From positions 1-61,276 of the forward strand of contig JAJZLH010000019.1 of assembly GCA_021803575.1 (NCBI GenBank): a stretch of 61,276 nucleotides of DNA, given 5' to 3'. Source of the stretch: Bacillota bacterium. Lineage in GTDB: Bacteria > Bacillota > Sulfobacillia > JAJZYS01 > JAJZLH01. The notes below the pieces were generated by a model. That model saw nothing but the letters and a program-made list of their open reading frames with translations. It was not told the origin of the DNA and did no database searches. The position numbers and the translations under genes were made by a program. Positions 8,121 to 16,103 of this stretch are shown here, piece after piece (positions within the stretch are counted from its first letter, which is position 1; each line of letters begins with the position of its first letter).

Positions 8121-10061
8121 TCAGATCAAATAGGCGAGCCACCCTGCCCATGGCAGGCGCCCGCCCAAAAAGCGCCGGAGGTCCTGGCGGGCCGGGCCGA
8201 AGGCGGGGCGTGCCGTCCCCGCCGGGGCATACAGGGTCATCTCCACCCACTCGGCCAGGCGGGGGGCGCCCGCGCCCAGCCACTGCCGTGCGGTGTCCTC
8301 CCAGCGCCAGGGCTGGCGGGCCAGCCAGGCGACCGCCCGTAGCCGTCTGAGCCGCCCCGCCCCGATCCAGGCCAAGAGCACGGCCACCGCCAGCCCCATC
8401 GCCGTCTGGGCAATGGGGAGCGGGCGGCCACGGGCGGATGTGACAACGCCGCTCGCCGCGTTCAGGACGGGGTGGATCTCCACCACCTTGGTGGGCTTTG
8501 CGGCGGGGGTGAGGCCGGTCCCGGCGGCGGCGGCCGATGCCACAAAGGCGGGCACGGACTGGCCCGTCTCAGGCAGGCTGATGCCAAAGCCGGGGGTCGG
8601 ATCGAAGGGCAGCCAGCCGAAGTGCGGGATCTCGACCTCAACCCAGGTGTGGGCGTCGGTGCCGCGCACCACGTCCAGGTTGCCGGTCTCTTGCCCGGCG
8701 GTGAAGCCCACCACAAAGCGGCTCGGGATGCCGACTGCCCTGGCCATCACGGCCAGGGCCGAGGCGAAGGCGGTGCAGTCGCCCTGGTGAGAGACGAACA
8801 GGAAGTAGTAGACGAAGTCCTGGCCGCCATCGGAGGGATAGGTCAGACTGTAGCGCTCGTGCGCTTTCAGGTAGCTGGCGATGGCCAGCACGTCCTGGTA
8901 GGAGCCGCCGTGCACCTTGCCTACGATCTGGCGGGCGAGGCGGCTGACCTGGGCCGGCAGGGTGGACGGCAGCTGGAGGTACAGCGACGTCTTGGCCGAG
9001 CCGGAGGGGCTGGGACCGCCGTCGGCCAGGAGGGCGGCCGCCGACGTCTCCGGCACCTGGACGGTGACAGTGTAGGCGTTGCCAAGGCCGCCGGCGGCGT
9101 GCTGCTGCGGGTACCAGAACCAGTCCGGAGTGCCGGCCACATCGACCGGCTTGCCCTGCACCGGGGCGTAGGGCAAGGGCGCCAGGACGTGGACCGTCTC
9201 CTGGACGGTGAGATGCGGCTGGGAGATGCCGAGCAGCGCCTCGGCGTTCGGGTAGAAGGTCGCCGGCTGCTCCGGCGGCGGCGCCGGCGGGTAGGCGGCC
9301 GGCGGCGGCAGGTTGTTCGTCCAGCCCTGGCCCGTGTAGTAGGCGTCCGTGTAAAGCGACCAGTAGAGCGGCAGCGCGCCCTGGGCGGTGAAGAGGACGG
9401 CGTGGCTGAGCACGGGCTGCTCGGAGAGTCGGCGGACACGGAACTCTGTGGCGGCCGGTCCCCGGCCTCCGGCCAGGGCGCCCAGGGCCTGCGGCGACGG
9501 GGAGGCGAACAGGGTGACCAGGATCAGGGCCGTGACCGCCACCGCCGCCCAGGGCCAGTTCTGGCCGCCCCGGTGCGCCGTGAGGTCGGCGCGGCGAAGC
9601 GGCAGCCACAGCGCCAGGGTGACGAACAGGGCCCAGACCACGTGGCCGCCGATCTCTTTGGCCAGGGCCAGGGCAGCGACGTTGACCAGGAGTTCCAAGA
9701 GCCTGACGCCGAGCCCGGCGGGGGCTTCTTCCACCGCCACCAGCACGGTGGCGGCACCCTCGAACAGCACGGTGGCGGCACCCGGCGACAGCGCGCCCCA
9801 GCTGCCCCGCCCCAGGTGGCGGAAGAGGTCCGCCACGGCCGGTCCCAGGCTGTGCGGCGCCAGGCCGACCCCCAGCCCCAGGAACAGGGCAAGCCAGCCC
9901 AGCCGGGCCAGAAGCCGCCACCAGATGACCGGCAGCGCCGCCAGGGCCACAGCACCGGCGGCGAACACGACCAGGATCGGCCCGTTTACCGCACCTCCCG
10001 CCGAGAGCAGGGCGAGGAGCGCCGGCAGCGGCCACACGGCGCCCAGAAGCCGCCGGCTCAC
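8121..10061 (-). CDS. Transglutaminase-like membrane protein (TgpA/DUF3488-like)
   Basis: Multiple TM segments, GDCTAFASALAVMARAVGIPSRFVVGF and DAHTWVEVEIPHFGWLPFDPTPG transglutaminase core; GTG start overlapping the DUF58 stop. Confidence 0.88.
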   Translation of the reverse strand: MSRRLLGAVWPLPALLALLSAGGAVNGPILVVFAAGAVALAALPVIWWRLLARLGWLALFLGLGVGLAPHSLGPAVADLFRHLGRGSWGALSPGAATVLFEGAATVLVAVEEAPAGLGVRLLELLVNVAALALAKEIGGHVVWALFVTLALWLPLRRADLTAHRGGQNWPWAAVAVTALILVTLFASPSPQALGALAGGRGPAATEFRVRRLSEQPVLSHAVLFTAQGALPLYWSLYTDAYYTGQGWTNNLPPPAAYPPAPPPEQPATFYPNAEALLGISQPHLTVQETVHVLAPLPYAPVQGKPVDVAGTPDWFWYPQQHAAGGLGNAYTVTVQVPETSAAALLADGGPSPSGSAKTSLYLQLPSTLPAQVSRLARQIVGKVHGGSYQDVLAIASYLKAHERYSLTYPSDGGQDFVYYFLFVSHQGDCTAFASALAVMARAVGIPSRFVVGFTAGQETGNLDVVRGTDAHTWVEVEIPHFGWLPFDPTPGFGISLPETGQSVPAFVASAAAAGTGLTPAAKPTKVVEIHPVLNAASGVVTSARGRPLPIAQTAMGLAVAVLLAWIGAGRLRRLRAVAWLARQPWRWEDTARQWLGAGAPRLAEWVEMTLYAPAGTARPAFGPARQDLRRFLGGRLPWAGWLAYLI

Positions 10062-11104
10062 AGCGCCCACCGCTGGCGCTGGCTCTGGTCGATGAGGTCG
10101 GCCAGGCTCGCCACCTCGACGGCACCGGCCGGGCCCCCGGGCTCGGTGCACCACAGCCGGAAGCGGCTGGTGTGCTCCCCGATCCTGCTGCCGCTGATCA
10201 GTAGCGGCAGGCTGCCCCTCGCCACCTCCGGCAGCGGCTCGCCGCTCAGCTCCGGTCCCAGCCGGATGAACAGGTTCCACAGCGCCTGTTCCTGCAGCTC
10301 CTGCACCGGGACCTGGCGGCCGCCCACGAACAGGGAGAGCGCCAGGCGGCGGCGGACCATGGCGAAGGTGACCGAGGCGGCCAGCGACACCGCCAGCTCG
10401 AAGCCGTCGCTGGTGGCGTAGGAGGATCTGCGCGTGTCCAGGGCGACCAGGCAGGGCAGGCTGGTCCTGTGCCAGGACTCGCGCACCTGGACATCCCCCA
10501 GTCGAGCCGTCTGCGGCCAGTGGATGCGGGAGAGCCGATCACCAGGCCGCCACGGCCGCGCCCCCGCCGGGTCGTCGTCGGCGGCGCTGACGCTGGAGCC
10601 CAGCACAGCGAGCGGCCCGAACACCCTCAGCGGGTCGACGTCCACGGTGGCGGGCCGTACCCGCAGGGGCACCCGGCCATCCTTGGAAAGGTCGCGCTCG
10701 ACCAGACCGAAGGGGTCGCGGTAGCGCGCCCGAAGACGCAGGGTGTGCTCACCCCGCCTCAGGCTGGACAGCGGCAGCTCCAGGCTGGCCTGCCGGCTCC
10801 AGGCCCAGCCTGCCCCGGTCGCCGTCTGGTCGAAGGCTTGGACGGATACCTGGTAGTAGCCTGGCACTCTGGCCGGCACCTCGCCCTGCATCCGAAACGG
10901 CCGGCCGGCCGCCGGCAGGGCCGGCTCGACCTTGAGGCGGGGCGGCACGTGCGGCTGGAGCAGGTGGCACAGACCGGCCAGACCGACCGAGACCGCCACC
11001 ACCCGCAGGAGGTCGGTCCAGACGGTGCCCGGAAACACACGGCTCAACACCACGGCCAGCACCACGGCAGCGGCGGCGAGCCAGCCCTGGAGGCCGGCTT
11101 TCAT
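10058..11104 (-). CDS. DUF58 domain protein
   Basis: RPWRPGDRLSRIHWPQTARLGDVQVRE (DUF58 core), two N-terminal TM helices; between MoxR and TgpA-like genes. Confidence 0.88.
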   Translation of the reverse strand: MKAGLQGWLAAAAVVLAVVLSRVFPGTVWTDLLRVVAVSVGLAGLCHLLQPHVPPRLKVEPALPAAGRPFRMQGEVPARVPGYYQVSVQAFDQTATGAGWAWSRQASLELPLSSLRRGEHTLRLRARYRDPFGLVERDLSKDGRVPLRVRPATVDVDPLRVFGPLAVLGSSVSAADDDPAGARPWRPGDRLSRIHWPQTARLGDVQVRESWHRTSLPCLVALDTRRSSYATSDGFELAVSLAASVTFAMVRRRLALSLFVGGRQVPVQELQEQALWNLFIRLGPELSGEPLPEVARGSLPLLISGSRIGEHTSRFRLWCTEPGGPAGAVEVASLADLIDQSQRQRWAL

Positions 11105-12060
11105 CCCAGGCGCCGTGCCGCTCCCGGAAGCGGCACCGCATTCACCACCTGTGCCACCACGTCGGCTGCGGTCAGGCCCTGCGCGATCGGCTCCGGCCTG
11201 AGCAGGAGGCGGTGAGCCAAGGCTTCCACCGCCAGGTCACGCAGATGGTCCGGGGTGACGAACGCCGCCTGGCGCAGATAGGCCAGGGCCCGGCTGGCCC
11301 GGATCCAGGCGATGGCGCCCCTGGGGCTCACGCCCAGGCGCAAGGACGGGTGCTGGCGGGTGGCGGCGACCACCGCCTGGGCGTAGCTCACCACCTGATC
11401 GGAAATCGGCACCTCGGCGCTCTCGGCGGCCGCTTCGGCCAGGGCGTCTGCGCCCATCACCGCCCCCAGACTGGGCGGACGCTGCAACTCACCGGGCGCC
11501 TGCATGGCGGCCCGTTCGTCCTCGACTGCCGGGTAGCCGACCCGGATGCGCAGCAAGAAGCGGTCGAGCTGGGCCTCAGGCAGGGCGAAGGTGCCCTCGT
11601 ACTCGATCGGGTTCTGGGTGGCCACCACCATGAAGGGGCGCGGCAAGGCATAGACCTGGCCGTCGACGGTGACCTGGCGCTCCTCCATCGCCTCCAGCAG
11701 GCTGGACTGGGTCTTGGGCGAGGTGCGGTTGATTTCGTCCGCCAACAGGAGGTTGCAGAAGACCGGGCCGGGCCGGAACTGGAAGCTCTGCAGCTTGGCG
11801 TCGTAGTAAGTGAAGCCGGTCACGTCCGAGGGCAGCACGTCCGGCGTGAACTGCAGGCGGCGATGGGTCAGATCCAGGCTCTGGGCCAGGCCCCGCACCA
11901 AGGTGGTCTTGCCGACCCCGGGCACGTCGTCGATCAGAAGGTGCCCTTCCGCCAATAGCACCACCAGGAGCCGCTCGACCACAGCCTGGCGTCCCCAGGC
12001 CACCTTGGACAGGGCTTGGGACAGATCGCTCAGCGCCACGCGACGGCCCCCTTGCGCCAC
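11101..12060 (-). CDS. MoxR-family AAA ATPase
   Basis: LLIDDVPGVGKTTLVRGLA Walker A, LLADEINRTSPKTQSSLLEAMEERQVT, VVATQNPIEYEGTFALPEAQLDRF. Confidence 0.95.
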   Translation of the reverse strand: MAQGGRRVALSDLSQALSKVAWGRQAVVERLLVVLLAEGHLLIDDVPGVGKTTLVRGLAQSLDLTHRRLQFTPDVLPSDVTGFTYYDAKLQSFQFRPGPVFCNLLLADEINRTSPKTQSSLLEAMEERQVTVDGQVYALPRPFMVVATQNPIEYEGTFALPEAQLDRFLLRIRVGYPAVEDERAAMQAPGELQRPPSLGAVMGADALAEAAAESAEVPISDQVVSYAQAVVAATRQHPSLRLGVSPRGAIAWIRASRALAYLRQAAFVTPDHLRDLAVEALAHRLLLRPEPIAQGLTAADVVAQVVNAVPLPGAARRLG

Positions 12061-12067
12061 TGCTCAA

Positions 12068-12084
12068 ATCTCACACCGTGAGAT
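12068..12084. promoter_or_regulatory. Inverted repeat upstream of the moxR operon
   Basis: ATCTCAC-acc-GTGAGAT between the MFS stop and the moxR start. Confidence 0.4.
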
Positions 12085-12111
12085 CGAGCTGGATAGGGTG
12101 AAGGTTCCACC

Positions 12112-13326
12112 TCAAGGACCAGATGCCTCCGCCAGCGCTTCCGGCTGGCTGCGGGTGGAACGGGCCAGGTAGCCGGCCAGGCCCACCGCCGCGAACAGGG
12201 CACCAGACAGCACCACCGCCGGGGCCACGCCGATGGCCAGCGCCAGCGGCCCGGCCAGCAGGGTGGACACCAAGAGGGAGAGGCTGGTCAGGGCGGCATA
12301 GATGGCCATGGCCCGACCGCGCACCGCACCGTCCACGCTCTGCTGATACCAGGTCAGGAGCGGCACCAAAAAGGCGATGTTGCAGAAGCCGAGCATGAAG
12401 TACAGCCCGAGTGCTGCCCCGAAGGACGGCACCACGCCGAGCAGCCCGGTCATCAGGCCACTGCCGGCCAGGCCGATGTTGATCAGGTGGCGGCGCCCCA
12501 CCCGGTTGGGGTAGCGGGTCATCAGCATGCCGCCCAGCACCATCGACACGCCCTGCACGGCGGGCAGGTAGGGGTAGAGCGTGGCGGAGACGTGAAACAC
12601 ATCGGGCAGGAGCAGGATGAGGAGGGCGTTGAAGGCGCCGATCGGCAGGCAGGCCGTGGCGATCTGCACGAGCAGGGTACGGCTCACCGGCTGGCCGATG
12701 GCGGCGCGCATGCCCTCTTTCAGTTCGGTCAGGTAGCCCGGTCCCGGGGCCTGGCCCGGCGCCTTCACCCGCACCGGGAAGACGGAGATGAGCAGGGCCG
12801 AGGCGAGGAAGGTGGCGGCGTCGATCAGGAAGGCCGGCCGCACGCCGGCCACCAGGATGAAGAGGCCGACCAGCAGGTACCCCACCACGTCGATGCCGTT
12901 GGCCAGGCTCTGGTCCAGGCCGTTGGCCCGGGTCAGTTCCTGGCCGGTGCCCACCACCACTGGCACCACGGCCTGGTAGGCCGCCCGGTAGAACTCCCAG
13001 ACGGCGTTGGTCAAAAAGGCCAGCACGATCAGGGTGAGCAGATTCGGCGCCCAGAACATGAGGCCCACGGTCAAAAAGCGCGCCCAGTCGGCGAACAGCA
13101 TCGAGGTCCGCCGCTCCAGGCGGTCGACCAGGGGACCGATGAACCAGCCGAGCAGGGCGGAGGGCGCCAGCGAAGCTGCGGAGATCAGGGCGACGTCGAC
13201 CGGTGAGCCGTGGCTCATCTCCACCACCAGGATGAGGAGGGCGGCCAGGGTGAACCGGTCGCCGAAACGGGAGATGTTGCGCGAGAGGGTGAGCAGGAGG
13301 AAGTTGCGGTTACGGAAGAGGTCCAC
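12112..13326 (-). CDS. MFS transporter
   Basis: About 400 aa with about 12 hydrophobic segments; NRNFLLLTLSRNISRFGDRFT start typical of MFS_3-type permeases. Confidence 0.9.
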   Translation of the reverse strand: MDLFRNRNFLLLTLSRNISRFGDRFTLAALLILVVEMSHGSPVDVALISAASLAPSALLGWFIGPLVDRLERRTSMLFADWARFLTVGLMFWAPNLLTLIVLAFLTNAVWEFYRAAYQAVVPVVVGTGQELTRANGLDQSLANGIDVVGYLLVGLFILVAGVRPAFLIDAATFLASALLISVFPVRVKAPGQAPGPGYLTELKEGMRAAIGQPVSRTLLVQIATACLPIGAFNALLILLLPDVFHVSATLYPYLPAVQGVSMVLGGMLMTRYPNRVGRRHLINIGLAGSGLMTGLLGVVPSFGAALGLYFMLGFCNIAFLVPLLTWYQQSVDGAVRGRAMAIYAALTSLSLLVSTLLAGPLALAIGVAPAVVLSGALFAAVGLAGYLARSTRSQPEALAEASGP

Positions 13327-13411
13327 CTAGCTCGCTCCTTACCGGATCGACCCGTCTTGGCTGGGGTGAAGTGGGGACGATTTCCAGATGGCGGCCCGTT
13401 TCCCTCCCGCC

Positions 13412-14119
13412 CTAGGCCGGGCGGAGGCTCTGGGACAGCCTCATGCCGAGACTGTCCAGCGCCTGGCGATAGGCCACGCCCGGCGGGTGGCCCATCGCCA
13501 GCTGTCCATCGAGCGGCAGATCGACGCCGAGCCTGAGCACGACCTGGCCCCGCTCCGCTGCTCCTGCCCCGGCCACCTCCACCGGGCCCAGCAGCCGCAC
13601 TGTCTGTGCCACGGAAAAGAGAGCGGACTGCATGGCTGCCACCTCCGGCAGGTCCGGCAGGTCGACCAAAAGCACGTCGAGGCCGGCCCACAGGGCGTCG
13701 TCGCGGAAGGTCGTGCACATCCGCTCCAGGTCCGGTCCCCGCGCCACCAGCGGCCGCTCGCCCGGCAAAAAGGCGGCGAGTGACAGGAGGCGGACGCCGT
13801 CCTTGGCTCTCGGCACGATGGCCCGGCCCAGCGTTGCCGGCCTGCCGGACAGGCCGGCCACCTGAAACAGGCCCGGACAGCGCACGTTCAGGTCCAGCAC
13901 GCCGGCCCGCCGGCCCGCCTCCTGCCAGTGCCTGGCCAGCTGCCAGGCCAGGGTGGTGGCGCCGGTGCCTCGGCCCCAGATCCCGATCACGGGGCAGCGC
14001 ACGCCACCCCGGAGCTCCCTCAGCCGCTCGCCCAGGGCGGCTGGGGCCGGCGGGGGCTCGATCCGGCAGTCGATGCCTCGAGCGGCCAGGGCGGCCATGT
14101 AATCACGGGTCTCAGGCAA
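13412..14119 (-). CDS. Divergent Mrp/ParA-like protein with a degenerate P-loop
   Basis: GIWGRGTGATTLAWQLA, GVLDLNVRCPGLFQVAGLSGRP, LPGERPLVARGPDLERM, DVLLVDLPDLPEV resemble the Mrp/NBP35 layout. Confidence 0.6.
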   Translation of the reverse strand: MPETRDYMAALAARGIDCRIEPPPAPAALGERLRELRGGVRCPVIGIWGRGTGATTLAWQLARHWQEAGRRAGVLDLNVRCPGLFQVAGLSGRPATLGRAIVPRAKDGVRLLSLAAFLPGERPLVARGPDLERMCTTFRDDALWAGLDVLLVDLPDLPEVAAMQSALFSVAQTVRLLGPVEVAGAGAAERGQVVLRLGVDLPLDGQLAMGHPPGVAYRQALDSLGMRLSQSLRPA

Positions 14120-14270
14120 CTCCGTCTCGGGCCAGGCGAAGACCAGGGGCAGCCGGTCAGGGACGATCAGGCCCAGCGTCGCCGGCGAGCAGCCCAGGCC
14201 GGCGTGTTCAACCTCTTGCCAATTCAGCGCCGAACCCCCCCTCCGCCTCCACCCCAGGCCCCAGATCCGG

Positions 14271-14276
14271 TATACT
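14271..14276 (+). promoter_or_regulatory. Candidate -10 element (TATACT) for the ABC exporter operon
   Basis: TATACT 58 nt upstream of the likely TTG start; no good -35. Confidence 0.35.
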
Positions 14277-14333
14277 ATCGAACGCTGACGAGGTTTGGTT
14301 TCCCACCTTTGGTCACTGGAGAGGAAGGCCGTT

Positions 14334-16103
14334 TTGCGTCATTTTCGAGCCCTGATCCCGTACTTTCGCCGCCATCGCTGGTTTTACGTATTCGGGGTAG
14401 GAGCCCTGCTGGGCGCCGACATCGCCCAGTTGATCCTGCCCCAGGTGCTCGAGCGCTTCGTCAACACCGTGCAGCGCGCTGGCGCCGTCCAGAGCGACCT
14501 TCTGCCCTATGCGCTCGCCCTCCTGGCGCTCGGCATCATCATCTTCGCCACCCGCTTCCTCTGGCGCAACTTCGTGCAAGGCGCCGCCCGCCTCATCGAC
14601 TACGAACTGAGGCGCGACCTGTTCCACCAGTTCACGCTGCTCTCTCCGAACTACTTCAACCACCACAAGACGGGCGACCTGATGGCGCACGCCACCAACG
14701 ACCTGCAGGCCGTGCGCATGGCGCTCAGCATGGGCGTCGTGATGATCGCCGACACCGCCTTCCTGATCACCTCCACCCTGATCATCATGTTCTCCACCAT
14801 CTCCCCGTCCCTGGCCACCTTCGCCCTGTTGCCGCTGCCCCTGGCTGCAGTCGTGACCGGCCTCTTGGGCCGCCAGATCCACCTGCGCTTTCGCGCTGTG
14901 CAGGACCAGTTCTCCACCCTCTCCGAGCATGTCCAGGAGAACTTCTCCGGCATCCGGGTGGTGAAGAGCTTCGTCCAGGAGCAGCCTGAGCTGGAGCGCC
15001 TGATGGGGCACAGCCGCGAGTACTTCGACCGCAACATGCGCCTGGTCCGCATCTGGGCCCTGATCCAGCCCCTGGTCCAGTTCATCCAGGGCCTCGCCTT
15101 CGTGGTCGCCCTGGTCTACGGCGGCATCCTGGTGGTGCGAGGCACCATCACGCTGGGCGCCTTCGTCGCCTTCACCAGCTACCTGGGGCTCCTGAACTGG
15201 CCGATGCAGTCGATCGGCCAGCTGGTCAACCTGATCCAGCGCTCGGGCGCCTCTCTGCAGAGGCTGGATGCCATCTTCTCCGAGCGCCCCGAGATCACCG
15301 ACCGGCCAGGCGCCGTCGCCCCTGCCAAACCGCTGGAGGGGGCGCTTCAGGTCCGCCATCTCACCTTCACCTATCCGGACAGCACCCGCCCCGCCACCTC
15401 CGACGTCTCCATCGACCTGCCGGCCGGGCGCACCCTGGCCCTGATCGGCCGCACCGGCGCCGGCAAGTCGACCATCATCAGCCTCCTGCTGCGCGTCTTC
15501 GATCCCCCGCCCGGAACTATCTTCCTGGACGGCATCGACATCCTGGACCTGCCCCTGGCCACGCTGCGGGAGACGGTCGCCTACGTGCCGCCAGACAACT
15601 TCCTGTTCTCCGAAACGATCGCCCAGAACATCGCCTTCGCCGACTCCGAACTGGGCCGGGACGTGATCGAGGAGGCGGCGGCCAGAGCGGCCGTGAAGGG
15701 CGAGATCCTGCAGTTTCCAGACGGTTTCGAGACCCTGCTCGGCGAGCGCGGGGTCACCCTGTCCGGCGGCCAGAAGCAGCGCGTCTCCCTGGCCCGGGCG
15801 CTGGCCAAGACCGCGCCGATCCTGATCCTGGACGACAGCTTCTCGGCGGTCGACACCTACACCGAGGAGCTGATCCTGGGCGGCCTGCTTGACCTCCGGC
15901 AGAACCGCACCACCATCCTGGTGGCGCACCGCGTCTCGACCATCAAGCACGCCGACCTGATCCTGGTGCTGGAGGACGGCCGGGTGATCGAGAGCGGCAA
16001 CCACCAGAGCCTGCTGGCCGAGCGCGGCTTCTACTCCCGCCTCCACCAGCGTCAGCTACTCGAGGACCGCCTGGGCGGCTCGCCAGAGGGGCGGGGCGCA
16101 TGA
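14334..16103 (+). CDS. ABC exporter half-transporter 1 (permease-ATPase fusion)
   Basis: GRTGAGKSTIISLLL, LSGGQKQRVSLARAL, ILILDDSFSAVD; TTG start at 14334 with upstream AGAGGAAGG (ORF track starts at 14295). Confidence 0.92.
   Translation: MRHFRALIPYFRRHRWFYVFGVGALLGADIAQLILPQVLERFVNTVQRAGAVQSDLLPYALALLALGIIIFATRFLWRNFVQGAARLIDYELRRDLFHQFTLLSPNYFNHHKTGDLMAHATNDLQAVRMALSMGVVMIADTAFLITSTLIIMFSTISPSLATFALLPLPLAAVVTGLLGRQIHLRFRAVQDQFSTLSEHVQENFSGIRVVKSFVQEQPELERLMGHSREYFDRNMRLVRIWALIQPLVQFIQGLAFVVALVYGGILVVRGTITLGAFVAFTSYLGLLNWPMQSIGQLVNLIQRSGASLQRLDAIFSERPEITDRPGAVAPAKPLEGALQVRHLTFTYPDSTRPATSDVSIDLPAGRTLALIGRTGAGKSTIISLLLRVFDPPPGTIFLDGIDILDLPLATLRETVAYVPPDNFLFSETIAQNIAFADSELGRDVIEEAAARAAVKGEILQFPDGFETLLGERGVTLSGGQKQRVSLARALAKTAPILILDDSFSAVDTYTEELILGGLLDLRQNRTTILVAHRVSTIKHADLILVLEDGRVIESGNHQSLLAERGFYSRLHQRQLLEDRLGGSPEGRGA

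Noticed and set aside
8472-10421. 649-aa plus-strand ORF opposite the transglutaminase/DUF58 genes
   Set aside because: High-GC shadow ORF; low-complexity G/R/Q composition with no motif, while the opposite strand encodes clear domains.
12090-12120. Minus strand AGGTGGAACC resembling the T-box GGTGGNACC element
   Set aside because: It sits at the MFS stop codon with no Stem I or specifier structure, no following terminator, and no downstream aminoacyl-tRNA synthetase or amino-acid gene.
14313-16046. 577-aa minus-strand ORF antisense to ABC subunit 1
   Set aside because: Mirror of a well-supported ABC transporter; D/Q/G-rich translation typical of antisense frames.
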